Assembly: GCA_027451445.1 (NCBI GenBank)
Contig: DAIDJG010000093.1
Span: 43,557 to 107,556, forward strand
Reading direction: 5' to 3'
DNA: 64,000 nucleotides
DNA from: Singulisphaera sp.
Lineage (GTDB): Bacteria > Planctomycetota > Planctomycetia > Isosphaerales > Isosphaeraceae
Positions 6,236-13,500 of this stretch are shown here, one piece after another (position 1 is the stretch's first letter; every line of letters starts with the position of its first letter). The notes under the pieces were generated by a model, which saw nothing but the letters and a program-made list of their open reading frames with translations, did no database searches and had not been told where the DNA came from. Position numbers and translations under genes: made by a program.

Positions 6236-8314
6236 TCACTGGGGAATTGTCCCGAACATGATGGCCCTGAGCAGATCCAGGTTCCCGCGCTGCTTCGCCA
6301 GATCTTGTTCGGGAGACGTGAAGAAGTACCCGGACAACGCACTGTCGAGCAGGCGCGAACGGTCCTTCTTTCGTGCCTCGACCTTGTTAGCGAGGGTCTC
6401 CCGGTCGCGCCATGTCGCGTCGGGGTCGTAGGTGAGTTCCTTCACCAACTTCTGGTAGTCCTGCATCATCGCGGGATCGCGTTCGAGGATGTTGCCGATA
6501 GCTTGGGCAAGCGGGGATTTGGCCGCCTCCAGCGGGTTTGCGAACTGCGGGAGCGACGTCCGGAATCGCTGGAGCACGTCCGAGAGGTTGTTGTACGGCT
6601 TACCCGTCAGAGGATTGGTGAAGAAGTCCTTATGGCCCGCATCGCCGAGCACGTACCACGGATCGACCGGCGGGGGAATCCGCCGCTCCTCGGCAGACTC
6701 GAACGCGGGAGGTGCAGACTTCGGTTTCGGCGGAGCCGCCGGGTTCGGCTGCACCGGGTTGGCGACCGGTTGTCCAACGGGTTGCACGACCGGCTGTGCC
6801 GAAGGTGGGGGCGGTACGACGGCAACCTGTTGAGGCTCCGGTTGACCCTGAGCCCCAGCCCTTGGGGGAAGCATCCCTGCACCGGCAGCCGCACCGAGGG
6901 TACTCATGGCATCGCGGTGGTCGCGGCCGGCGGCGATCATTGCCCAGTACGCCTTGCGATCCTCCGGGGTGAGATTGGCCACCTCTGCGCGGTTCTTCTC
7001 CGTCTCGGAGTTCATGTGGGCCACCTGAGCCGGGGTCAGTTGCGCGAGGTTCGTGGCCTGAGCGTTTAGGTGCCCTGCCAGCGCCTGCTTGTACGCCACC
7101 TCGGCCGCGTGATTCTCGGCTTGCTCTCGCCTGGCCTGCTGGAAGTCTGCCGGCAATAGCCCCATGGCGGCCGGCGAGAACGCATTTCCTGGGACCGCCC
7201 CACCGTGGATCGCGGCCAGCAACTCGCCGCCAGGTCGCGCTGCCTGCTGGGGCCGCATCACCGTCCGGTTGCCGTAGGCGATGACCCCGCCACCGTCCGA
7301 CGATGGAATCCGAGCCGCGTGCGCCGGGTTTAACGCGACACCATGCGCCCCCTTGGACGGGATGTTGGTGTAGTCGGGCTGACGATCGAAGATGTCCTGA
7401 CCAGGATCTTGGAATTCCGAACGGTAGAACGCCCTGGGAGCCACCGAAACACTGGGCGGTGGCACAGGAGCAGGTATGAGTCCCCTCTCGCGCAGCGCCG
7501 TTGCGACGTCCGGCCTGCCCGCCCCCTCACGCACATTGTCAGGCGGAACCGAGCGAAAACCGGCCGCGTTCACCAAAGGGGAATCCCCGAGACGCAGGAT
7601 GCCCTCATCGCTGAATCCGCCCTCTCGGCCGGTGGGCTGGATCGGGCTGCCGAAAATCCCGTTGCCGTCGCGGCCAATCTGGACCTGCGCCTGGAACTCG
7701 CCGAGGTTGCGGGCTGGGCCGATGTCGCCGTGTAGCTGCTCACCCGACATCAACCGGGCGTATAGACTGTTCGCGTTGGCGGCGTTCGGGCCTGGGCCAC
7801 CCTGAGTCCGATTCCAGTACGCCGCCACACCTTGATCGTGCACCGACTGAGCCCTCTGCTGTGCCGGCGACGGTGGACCGACGAACCCGCCAGCGCCACG
7901 CTCCTGCTGCGCAATCTTCTGCCAGCCACCGGGAGCCGCCTCGGTGCGGTTGAACGCCTGGGCTTGTGCGCGGAGATCGGCCTGCGGCAAGAGCGGACGT
8001 TGCATCAGGGAGCCGAGATGGGCATCCATCGCAGCCTGAGAGACCGGCTGGCCCATCTGGGCTCGCTGCGTCACCGTCGTCTGTGGGGTTGCCGGAGTAC
8101 CCCTGAAGCTGCCGTACGGGTCGTATTCCCCTGATGCGACCCGCGCCTGGGCACGCGCGAACATCGGCTGTTGGGCCGTGGCACGTCGGCCGAGCGGAGT
8201 GTCGGCGAATCCCGCCATGCTGAACGTTGAGCGTGGAAGCGTCGGGCGGGGGGCGGGGCGAGAAGGCTGAAACTGAGTCGCAACGTTGCCGGGCTGGAAG
8301 ACATCACCGTTCAT
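6236..8314 (-). CDS. Gln/Ala/Pro-rich 692-residue protein, possible structural protein
   Basis: The largest protein of the element. Start ATG 8314 has GGAG 9 bases upstream. An in-frame ATG at 8392 is less likely. Residues 1-430 are disordered and rich in Gln, Ala, Gly and Pro. Residues about 430-500 form helices (AENHAAEVAYKQALAGHL), followed by a Pro/Val-rich linker (about 510-570). The C-terminal 140 residues are folded and helical (LSDVLQRFRTSLPQFANPL ... LLDSALSGYFF). No enzyme motif is visible. Size and composition recall internal virion or tail-associated proteins of phages, but no neighbouring head or tail gene confirms this. Confidence 0.6.
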   Translation of the reverse strand: MNGDVFQPGNVATQFQPSRPAPRPTLPRSTFSMAGFADTPLGRRATAQQPMFARAQARVASGEYDPYGSFRGTPATPQTTVTQRAQMGQPVSQAAMDAHLGSLMQRPLLPQADLRAQAQAFNRTEAAPGGWQKIAQQERGAGGFVGPPSPAQQRAQSVHDQGVAAYWNRTQGGPGPNAANANSLYARLMSGEQLHGDIGPARNLGEFQAQVQIGRDGNGIFGSPIQPTGREGGFSDEGILRLGDSPLVNAAGFRSVPPDNVREGAGRPDVATALRERGLIPAPVPPPSVSVAPRAFYRSEFQDPGQDIFDRQPDYTNIPSKGAHGVALNPAHAARIPSSDGGGVIAYGNRTVMRPQQAARPGGELLAAIHGGAVPGNAFSPAAMGLLPADFQQARREQAENHAAEVAYKQALAGHLNAQATNLAQLTPAQVAHMNSETEKNRAEVANLTPEDRKAYWAMIAAGRDHRDAMSTLGAAAGAGMLPPRAGAQGQPEPQQVAVVPPPPSAQPVVQPVGQPVANPVQPNPAAPPKPKSAPPAFESAEERRIPPPVDPWYVLGDAGHKDFFTNPLTGKPYNNLSDVLQRFRTSLPQFANPLEAAKSPLAQAIGNILERDPAMMQDYQKLVKELTYDPDATWRDRETLANKVEARKKDRSRLLDSALSGYFFTSPEQDLAKQRGNLDLLRAIMFGTIPQ

Positions 8315-8403
8315 CTGACTTGCTCCAACTGACGAGAGAGAAACTGCCTTTGGACATCCGTCCACTATAAGGTAGACGCCGACCGTTGGCACTTTGTTCG
8401 GAA

Positions 8404-8450
8404 GATTCCGGAAAAAATTTCAAGAATTCTGGAATCCAATTAACTGTTAA
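8404..8450. promoter_or_regulatory. Operator-like palindromes in a divergent promoter region
   Basis: GATTCCGGAA (8404-8413) and ATTCTGGAATC (8426-8436) are two imperfect copies of the palindrome GATTCCGGAATC, which is complete at 8723-8734. TTAACTGTTAA (8440-8450) adds another palindrome. The cluster sits upstream of the leftward gene starting at 8314 and the rightward genes beginning at 8525/8806, as expected for operators of an element-encoded repressor. Confidence 0.4.
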
Positions 8451-8524
8451 GCATGGGTGAACGACAGGCATTGGGCGGAAGGGGCGATTTACTGGGAGCA
8501 ATAAAAACTTCTAGAGGAATATCA

Positions 8525-8686
8525 ATGATGCGCCCGCACGATTGGGGGGCTCCCCGCGCCCGTACGCGCCCACGCGCGACCCTGACCGCCTCGCCGATGC
8601 CGGACCAGACTGACCTACCCGCCGCACCCGCGCGCACGCATGCCCACAGCCGCACGCCCGGCTTCACACTACGCGTGCACGAGTGA
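8525..8686 (+). CDS. Possible small protein
   Basis: A 53-codon frame preceded by AGAGGA at 6-base spacing, with two adjacent ATG codons. The product is Arg/Pro/His/Thr-rich (MMRPHDWGAPRARTRPRAT...) and has no recognisable feature. A run of seven T follows at about 8701. The composition is as expected of a GC-rich shadow, so the ribosome-binding site is the main support. Confidence 0.25.
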   Translation: MMRPHDWGAPRARTRPRATLTASPMPDQTDLPAAPARTHAHSRTPGFTLRVHE

Positions 8687-8722
8687 CGATCTCTACAGGA
8701 TTTTTTTATGCTGGTCTGTCAC

Positions 8723-8734
8723 GATTCCGGAATC
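8723..8734. promoter_or_regulatory. Palindrome GATTCCGGAATC
   Basis: A perfect 12-bp palindrome about 70 bases upstream of the small gene at 8806. It matches the two imperfect copies at 8404-8413 and 8426-8436. Three related sites bracketing a divergent region suggest one DNA-binding protein; the LexA-like or excisionase-like product of this element are candidates by inference only. Confidence 0.4.
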
Positions 8735-8805
8735 CGTCCGTCTGGATGGCAGAGTCGGTTTTTGTTTTGAGCCCGACCTTGCCACCAAACTCAGGAACAC
8801 CACCC

Positions 8806-8976
8806 ATGCCCGAACTCGACTTCAGAGCTATCGCAGCGCGACATCGCGAACTCGCGAATCCGCGCCTCGTCGAACCGCGAGACATCGTGCTCCATCGGCC
8901 AGCGAACAGCCCGGTGGTGTTCGTCGAACGGTCGGAGGGAACGCGGTTGTGGGTCCGCTCAGTCAACGCTCGATAG
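8806..8976 (+). CDS. Small hypothetical protein
   Basis: A 56-residue protein (MPELDFRAIAARHRELANPR...) of natural composition with no known domain. AGGAA stands about 9 bases before ATG 8806. A longer reading from 8683 would add residues that look untranslated. The stop is 7 bases before the start of a strongly base-paired stretch (8984 onward), so this gene and the putative RNA may share a transcript. Confidence 0.5.
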   Translation: MPELDFRAIAARHRELANPRLVEPRDIVLHRPANSPVVFVERSEGTRLWVRSVNAR

Positions 8977-8983
8977 GCATCGC

Positions 8984-9175
8984 CTAGGCCGTCAGGCGCA
9001 AGCCTGGAGCAAGTAGGGTCCGATCCTACCGGCCTAGATCCCGGCATGGTCTGTACGGCCAGCTAGGACGCATTCCAAGAGGCTTGGAGCCATCGCGCGT
9101 CCAAGCCCGGTTCCGGCTACTCGTCAGTCCCCCACGCAACGCGGGGATACGCGGGCAAGTGGACGGTACGCGCGG
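8984..9175 (+). ncRNA. Candidate structured RNA with a three-way junction
   Basis: The first 54 bases fold into a compact junction. The outer stem CTAGGCCG (8984-8991) pairs with CGGCCTAG (9030-9037). Hairpin one is CAGGC-GCAA-GCCTG (8993-9006) with a GNRA tetraloop, and hairpin two is GTAGG-GTCCGAT-CCTAC (9013-9029). Further stems follow: GGACGC with GCGTCC around TCCAAG-AGG-CTTGGA (about 9066-9103), and TCCCC with GGGGA (about 9128-9147). No open frame of quality lies in 8977-9354. The class is unknown to me. It does not fit tRNA, tmRNA or RNase P. The strand is assumed from the upstream gene; the folding is by eye. Confidence 0.4.
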
Positions 9176-9191
9176 AGTGCGGTTTGCAGTG

Positions 9192-9209
9192 CCAACATCA
9201 TGATGTTGG
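9192..9209. promoter_or_regulatory. Perfect 18-bp palindrome
   Basis: CCAACATCATGATGTTGG is fully self-complementary. It lies between the structured stretch and the SWIM-domain gene starting at 9355. A gapless palindrome of this length suits a dimeric regulator or recombinase site. No second copy was noticed in the window. Confidence 0.4.
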
Positions 9210-9354
9210 TTCGACAGATGCCGTTGTGTTGACGGCTATAGCCGGTCTCGACGTTTCCCGGTCGAACCGCGCCGAAATGAAAACGGGGGTCGCGCCGATT
9301 GGTACTCAGCGCGGTCCCCCTCGGGAAGCCCCTGAATGCACAGGAGCATGCCGT

Positions 9355-9840
9355 ATGTCCATTCTACAGCGTCGGTCCGCGCACACCAAACCCCGAGTGT
9401 TCGGTGAGGGCCTACTCGAACCGGATGACGCTCCCGCCCGTCTGGAGCCGACGAACGCCAGCAAGCCGGGGCAGACCTGCCGACTGACCCTGACGATCAA
9501 CTCGGCCGACTACCGGCTGCGCGTCATCCCCTGCGATCCGAGCGCCGCGTTGCTCTGCATCGAACTCCGCAAGCAAACCCAGGACAAGCCGGTCTATCAC
9601 GTCAGCCTCCATCCGCATGGCGCAGAGTGCACCTGCGCTGACTTTGTTCTGGTCCGTGACGGGCGCGACCCCCTCGGGTGCAAGCATTGTCGAGCCTTGC
9701 GTGCCATCGGCATTCTCCCGCCGGTTCAGCCTCCGACCGCCAAGCCAGTCTCCCGCCCGCCGTCGCCAATCTTCTCGCGCGACACTGCCCGCCGTATCGC
9801 AGGCACGCGCATCGGATGCCACCACGACTCCGACGACTGA
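9355..9840 (+). CDS. SWIM zinc-finger protein
   Basis: A 161-residue protein with a SWIM-type zinc site: Cys92-x-Cys94, then Cys109-x-His111 (CTCADF ... GCKHC). SWIM domains bind zinc and contact DNA or proteins. Residues about 40-85 form a beta-rich segment leading into the finger, and the C-terminal 45 residues are basic and disordered. AGGAG stands 8-9 bases before ATG 9355; the in-frame upstream reading from 9184 crosses the palindrome and looks untranslated. It is followed 86 bases later by a sigma factor, so it may share that transcript. Its role in the element is unknown. Confidence 0.68.
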   Translation: MSILQRRSAHTKPRVFGEGLLEPDDAPARLEPTNASKPGQTCRLTLTINSADYRLRVIPCDPSAALLCIELRKQTQDKPVYHVSLHPHGAECTCADFVLVRDGRDPLGCKHCRALRAIGILPPVQPPTAKPVSRPPSPIFSRDTARRIAGTRIGCHHDSDD

Positions 9841-9926
9841 CACGCCACATCCCACCGGGGGCTTGCCGCGCGTCGCGGTAGGCCCCTTCCCGCCCACACA
9901 TCCGACCTGATAGGGAGGCTGATTCC

Positions 9927-10742
9927 ATGTCCCGCATCAATCGCAACGAATTCGAGCGCATCGGCAGAGTCGAGCGCGACGAGAACCTGACCCACGCTGA
10001 ACTGGAAACGCTACTGACCGATGCCAAGGGCGGTTCCCTGGAAGCCCGCCAGCGCATCGTGACGAACTTTGTGCCGACAGTGATCAACATCGTGGCGCGC
10101 CACTACTCGGATTACACGTACGCTCGCCGTGTCGTCTCGGCCGATGACTTGATCCAAGTCGGCACAATCGCCGTCTTCAAGGCGATCGACAACTGGAAGC
10201 CAGGTTGGCTCCCGTTCCCCTACCTCGTGAAGTGCTGGATTCACCGCGAGATCCGGTACGAGTTGATCCAGATCGGTGGCGCGGTCCGCCTGCCGATGGA
10301 CTCGTACGGTGTGTGGCGCAAGTGGGTGAAGGTGCGCGATCAACTGACGGACGAGTTCCTGAGAGTCCCCTCGCGGGACGAGATCATGGCGCGCGGCGAG
10401 TTCACCGAACGTGACGCGTTTCTCGCCGAACTACTCGACCGACGTCGCTCCAAGATTCGCAGCAAGCCGTCGCGGTTCCGCAGGGCGGGAATGTCGCGGT
10501 CAAGCGAAGCGGTCGAACCCCGCAACGATCAGGAAAAGGCGGATCTGCGAATCGACGTTGCCGAGGGAATGTCTCGGCTGCCAGCGCCGGAAGCTGAGAC
10601 CATCCGTGCGCGGTTCGGCATCGACGGTCGAACACCGCTCAAGCTGCGAGAGGTTGCCGAACAGGAAGGGATCAACCTCTCAGCCGCGTTCACCCGCGAG
10701 AAACGGGCGCTGGAGAAACTGGCCTACCTCGTGGCGGTTTGA
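9927..10742 (+). CDS. Sigma-70 family RNA polymerase sigma factor, first of two in the element
   Basis: A 271-residue sigma factor. Region 2 spans about residues 45-110 (ADDLIQVGTIAVFKAIDNW, then the region 2.4-like WIHREIRYELI). Region 4 spans about 217-268 (LPAPEAETIRARFGIDG, then LKLREVAEQEGI and a recognition helix). The 100 residues between hold a degenerate region 3 followed by a basic linker (RRRSKIRSKPSRFRR). It would redirect host RNA polymerase to the element's promoters. GGGAGG lies 8 bases before ATG 9927. A clear terminator follows at 10771, so this is the last gene of its transcript. It is only distantly like the second sigma factor at 11806. Confidence 0.88.
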   Translation: MSRINRNEFERIGRVERDENLTHAELETLLTDAKGGSLEARQRIVTNFVPTVINIVARHYSDYTYARRVVSADDLIQVGTIAVFKAIDNWKPGWLPFPYLVKCWIHREIRYELIQIGGAVRLPMDSYGVWRKWVKVRDQLTDEFLRVPSRDEIMARGEFTERDAFLAELLDRRRSKIRSKPSRFRRAGMSRSSEAVEPRNDQEKADLRIDVAEGMSRLPAPEAETIRARFGIDGRTPLKLREVAEQEGINLSAAFTREKRALEKLAYLVAV

Positions 10743-10770
10743 GAGACCGGCCGACAAGCCCGAGACACAC

Positions 10771-10799
10771 AACCCCGGTTCAATACCGGGGTTTTTTAT
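10771..10799 (+). terminator. Rho-independent terminator
   Basis: AACCCCGG (10771-10778) and CCGGGGTT (10786-10793) pair around a 7-base loop and run straight into a T-tract (TTTTTT then ATT). It lies 28 bases after the stop of the first sigma factor. Confidence 0.88.
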
Positions 10800-10809
10800 T
10801 GCGCCGAGG

Positions 10810-11031
10810 TCAACGCTCTGGAGGGGCTTCATCGAAACCCTGCTCTTTCACGTATTTCGCTACAGCGATGTCTACGAGAGCCGATGCGTCTACACGACAA
10901 TGTTTTGCCGCCCGACCCAACCACTCCCGCCATTCGGCCGAACCTTTGACGGCGATCGCGGTCGGCTTTCGCGAGGAGGCACCCTCGTCTTTTGATTTCT
11001 TTTGTTCGGCCACGGCGGTCATGACTCGCAT
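10810..11031 (-). CDS. Small DNA-binding-like protein of a planctomycete element family
   Basis: A 73-residue protein with a basic N-terminus (EQKKSKDEGASSRKP), a short strand (TAIAVKGSAEWREWLGRAA) and a helix pair (VDASALVDIAVAKYVKEQG). This strand-helix-helix order fits ribbon-helix-helix regulators or antitoxins. The start is taken at ATG 11031 with AGAGGAA upstream. An ATG three codons later and one at 11073 are alternatives. It points leftward, alone, with stacked palindromes upstream (11101-11151) that may be its own operators. Confidence 0.6.
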   Translation of the reverse strand: MRVMTAVAEQKKSKDEGASSRKPTAIAVKGSAEWREWLGRAAKHCRVDASALVDIAVAKYVKEQGFDEAPPER

Positions 11032-11100
11032 TTGAGTGGTTGGTTCCTCTGGCTGCAAGTGTAAACGTCCCAAACCCTTAATTCAAGTGAGCCACATGGA

Positions 11101-11151
11101 TAGGCATGGCCTATTCTGGAGGTATACCCGAAATACCTTAAGAGTATCTCT
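11101..11151. promoter_or_regulatory. Three stacked palindromes upstream of the small DNA-binding-like gene
   Basis: TAGGC-ATG-GCCTA (11101-11113), AGGTAT-ACCCGAA-ATACCT (11120-11138) and AGAG-TAT-CTCT (11141-11151) follow one another about 70 bases upstream of the leftward start at 11031. Such clustering suits an autoregulated promoter. The remainder of the 476-base gap 11032-11507 shows no convincing gene; its long open frames are Arg/Pro/Ser shadows. Confidence 0.4.
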
Positions 11152-11507
11152 AGGGTATTGACCACCACTCCTCTGTCCACTATTCTTTCGATTACGCCGA
11201 TAACCTCGTTAAGAGTGTTGCTCTCGGCGTTGTCCGCAACGATGCGGCTTAGGAGACAAACCTACGCGAACGACCTTGCAATCGGCCTGAGACTCTGGTC
11301 GCCTTGCTCTAGGCGTCCCCTCCATCTGTACGCATGGCAACACGCTTTTGGACAGGCTAGGCCCCTAACGGCCGGCGCTCGACGTGCGCGCCTACCTAGC
11401 CACAGCCGTCCCCAGCGCACGGCCCGTTCGCCGTACGCGCCCACGCTATCGACCTTCAGCACGATCCATCATCCATTCCACGTTCGAGCACCTGGAGCAC
11501 GAGAAGC

Positions 11508-11726
11508 ATGTTGCCCGAGACCACACCGGCCGAGACGGCCCGCATCGCTAACACGCTCACGGCAGATCAACGCAAACTCCTCGATGTATTCCGCGTCAGC
11601 GAGGCCGAGATCGAGCGAATCACGGCACTCCAACCGCCTGATGTCTGCGCAACCGCCGTGAACCTCATCGCCTGCGGGATCAACCCTCGCGAGGCGATCG
11701 AACTGGCCACTTCGCCGAAATCCTGA
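11508..11726 (+). CDS. Small hypothetical protein
   Basis: A 72-residue, mostly helical protein (ETARIANTLTADQRKLLDVF, then SEAEIERITALQP) of natural composition. No domain is recognised. It stands 79 bases upstream of the second sigma factor in the same direction and probably shares its transcript. A partner or anti-sigma role would be speculation. Confidence 0.58.
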   Translation: MLPETTPAETARIANTLTADQRKLLDVFRVSEAEIERITALQPPDVCATAVNLIACGINPREAIELATSPKS

Positions 11727-11805
11727 CCGCCGAACCTCACATCCGGGGCCGGTTCAGGCTGGCCCCACTCTGGCTCACCGACCGACACCCTGGAGCTTCA
11801 ACGCG

Positions 11806-12516
11806 ATGACGACCCGCAGACGACTGACGAGGGAGGAGGAGCAGGCGCTCGTCACCAGAATGCTGGCTGGAGACATGGCCGCCCGAGATGAGCTTGTGTT
11901 GAACTACAACGGGCTGATCACGATCATCGCCCGCCGTTACGTTCGCCCAGGCACCGATACGCGCGACCTGCAACAAGAAAGCCGCCTCGCGATACTCAAG
12001 CTGGCCCCGACGTTCAAACCGGGCCGGACGCCATTTGCCGCTTTCGTCCGGTACACGATCCACTCGGCTTGCTTCCAAGCTACGGCCGTGCGCGGCGGGA
12101 TCGTCGTGGTTCCCCTGCGCGTGGCTGCCATCCGTCGAAAGTGGTGTCGTGCGGCCGAGGAGCTTGCCAACCAACTTGGACGACGACCCACTAACGAGGA
12201 GATTCGAGTGGCGGTCGACTGCCCCAAGAGCATAGCCGAACACGTCATCACCGCCGGCCTCGAACGTGCCGACAAGGAGCTTGACACCATCTGCCGAGAT
12301 GATCGCCCTGACGTGGATCGTACAGCGTCAGCGCGAGCAGAAAACCTCCTCGGCCAACTGGACGAGTTTGCGGCGAACGTCCTCCGCGCCAGGTACGGAA
12401 TCGCACCGTACTCGCCGCTGTCTCTGACAGCCGCCGGCAGGGCGCTGGGCTGCTCGGGGTCGCACGTCCATCGTACCGCCCAGCGAGTGATCGCGCAACT
12501 GGCATCGGGCGTGTAG
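11806..12516 (+). CDS. Sigma-70 family RNA polymerase sigma factor, second of two in the element
   Basis: A 236-residue sigma factor with region 2 (about residues 25-90; DLQQESRLAILKLAPTF and FAAFVRYTIHSACFQ), a clear region 3 (about 120-150; LGRRPTNEEIRVAV) and region 4 (about 184-234; LDEFAANVLRARYGI, then SLTAAGRALGCSGSHVHRTA). Having region 3 makes it closer to group 3 sigma factors than to ECF types. It would turn on a second set of element genes. GGAG lies 12 bases before ATG 11806, longer than usual. The gene downstream (12602) is in the same direction after an 85-base gap. Confidence 0.87.
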   Translation: MTTRRRLTREEEQALVTRMLAGDMAARDELVLNYNGLITIIARRYVRPGTDTRDLQQESRLAILKLAPTFKPGRTPFAAFVRYTIHSACFQATAVRGGIVVVPLRVAAIRRKWCRAAEELANQLGRRPTNEEIRVAVDCPKSIAEHVITAGLERADKELDTICRDDRPDVDRTASARAENLLGQLDEFAANVLRARYGIAPYSPLSLTAAGRALGCSGSHVHRTAQRVIAQLASGV

Positions 12517-12601
12517 TCACCACCCGGCCCATGCATGGGTATCTTTTATAGGAGACCGCCGACGTGATGGTCTCCCAGGCATACCGAGGAGCCAACCTAC
12601 G

Positions 12602-13228
12602 ATGGCGAAGCGTCAGGCCAAGCCGCAGACAAATAGCGGGAAGAAGCCACGAAGCACGGCACGCAAGAGCAAGAAAGACGCCGCATCCCCGACCAGCCCA
12701 GAGTCGCCCAACGGTCCGGCCCTGTGGAAAGAGGCAAGCCTCTCGCGGGAGATGGACCCGGACTGGATGACCAGCGCACGGCGGGCCGCCGAGTACATCG
12801 CTGAACAGAACGCAGAAACCGGCGCATTCGCCTACCCATGGAGGGGCGACTCTATCGCGGCTCTCGGCATCAAATCGAATAGAGACGATCCGATGCTCGC
12901 GATTACCTGCACCTACGCCATGTACGCACTTCAATGCACGGCCGGGGTCGAGGTTCTCGGATTCAACGTCAGCGGAGTGGCCGCCAACGGTTCGGTGGCA
13001 TTCGCCGGGGTCGTCAGAATCTCAAGCGAATGGACGTACGACGCGATCCAGCAGCGGTTCTTCAACGACTGCCGACACTTCTTCCAGATGTGGGGCAAAC
13101 TCGGCGAGGCGGAACGGCTGCTGTTAGAAGGTTCCTTCCCGTCGCCCCCGCCAGTCACTGCGGAGACCGACAACGCCTCACCCGAGCAGACGGCGGCGAC
13201 TTGGATGCCACCGATCACGAACACCTGA
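12602..13228 (+). CDS. Hypothetical protein, last gene of the element
   Basis: A 208-residue protein. Residues 1-45 are a Lys/Ser/Pro-rich disordered tail (KKPRSTARKSKKDAASPTS). Residues about 60-175 are folded (MTSARRAAEYIAEQNAETG, ITCTYAMYALQCTAGVEVLG) and the end is Pro-rich. No family is recognised. GAGGAG precedes ATG 12602 and a terminator follows at 13262. It is the nearest gene to the att scar, but it has none of the Arg/His/Tyr motifs of an integrase. Confidence 0.6.
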   Translation: MAKRQAKPQTNSGKKPRSTARKSKKDAASPTSPESPNGPALWKEASLSREMDPDWMTSARRAAEYIAEQNAETGAFAYPWRGDSIAALGIKSNRDDPMLAITCTYAMYALQCTAGVEVLGFNVSGVAANGSVAFAGVVRISSEWTYDAIQQRFFNDCRHFFQMWGKLGEAERLLLEGSFPSPPPVTAETDNASPEQTAATWMPPITNT

Positions 13229-13261
13229 TCTGACCCGCCATCAACGACGACATCCATGAGA

Positions 13262-13297
13262 GCCTTCCGGCGTCACAACCGGAGGGCCTTTCTCTTT
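13262..13297 (+). terminator. Rho-independent terminator
   Basis: GCCTTCCGG (13262-13270) pairs with CCGGAGGGC (13279-13287) with one G-U pair, followed by CTTTCTCTTT. It ends the transcript of the 12602-13228 gene. Confidence 0.75.
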
Positions 13298-13353
13298 GCG
13301 CTGGTGACGATCGGATAGAGCGCCTGCCGAGAACGCAGGTAGCCTCGACGCCG

Positions 13354-13417
13354 GGTACTACCGGTACGACATCTAGCCCCGAAATACTACAACGGCGGGT
13401 ACTATTTTGCACGACAT
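13354..13417. repeat. Direct repeats near the att site, possible integrase arm sites
   Basis: GGTACTACCGGTACGACAT (13354-13372) and GGTACTATTTTGCACGACAT (13398-13417) share GGTACTA and CGACAT with different middles. A 13-bp palindrome ACTTCCGGGAAGT stands at 13469-13481. All lie within 150 bases of the tRNA-Val scar, where tyrosine integrases bind arm sites. Nothing coding is seen in 13298-13500. Confidence 0.45.
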
Positions 13418-13500
13418 GCAACACTTGCCTTATGCGTCGGTTTGCCGTAAGATAGTTATGCACAAGAGACTTCCGGGAAGTGCACCTATAGTGGACAAAC

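Noticed and set aside
9013..9029. T-arm of a tRNA in the structured stretch
   Set aside because: The 7-base loop GTCCGAT lacks the TTCRA pattern, and no D-arm or anticodon arm fits around it.
8563..11440. Shared CGTACGCGCCCACGC at about 8568 and 11424
   Set aside because: A 15-base match of very GC-rich sequence in two poorly coding stretches; not enough to claim a functional repeat.
11158..11661. Rightward 167-codon frame
   Set aside because: Arg/Pro/Ser-rich composition, no ribosome-binding site, and it overlaps the natural-looking 72-residue gene at 11508.
12602..13228. Integrase of the element
   Set aside because: Its place next to the att scar is right, but none of the Arg...His-x-x-Arg...Tyr motifs of tyrosine recombinases, nor the serine-recombinase N-terminus, is visible.
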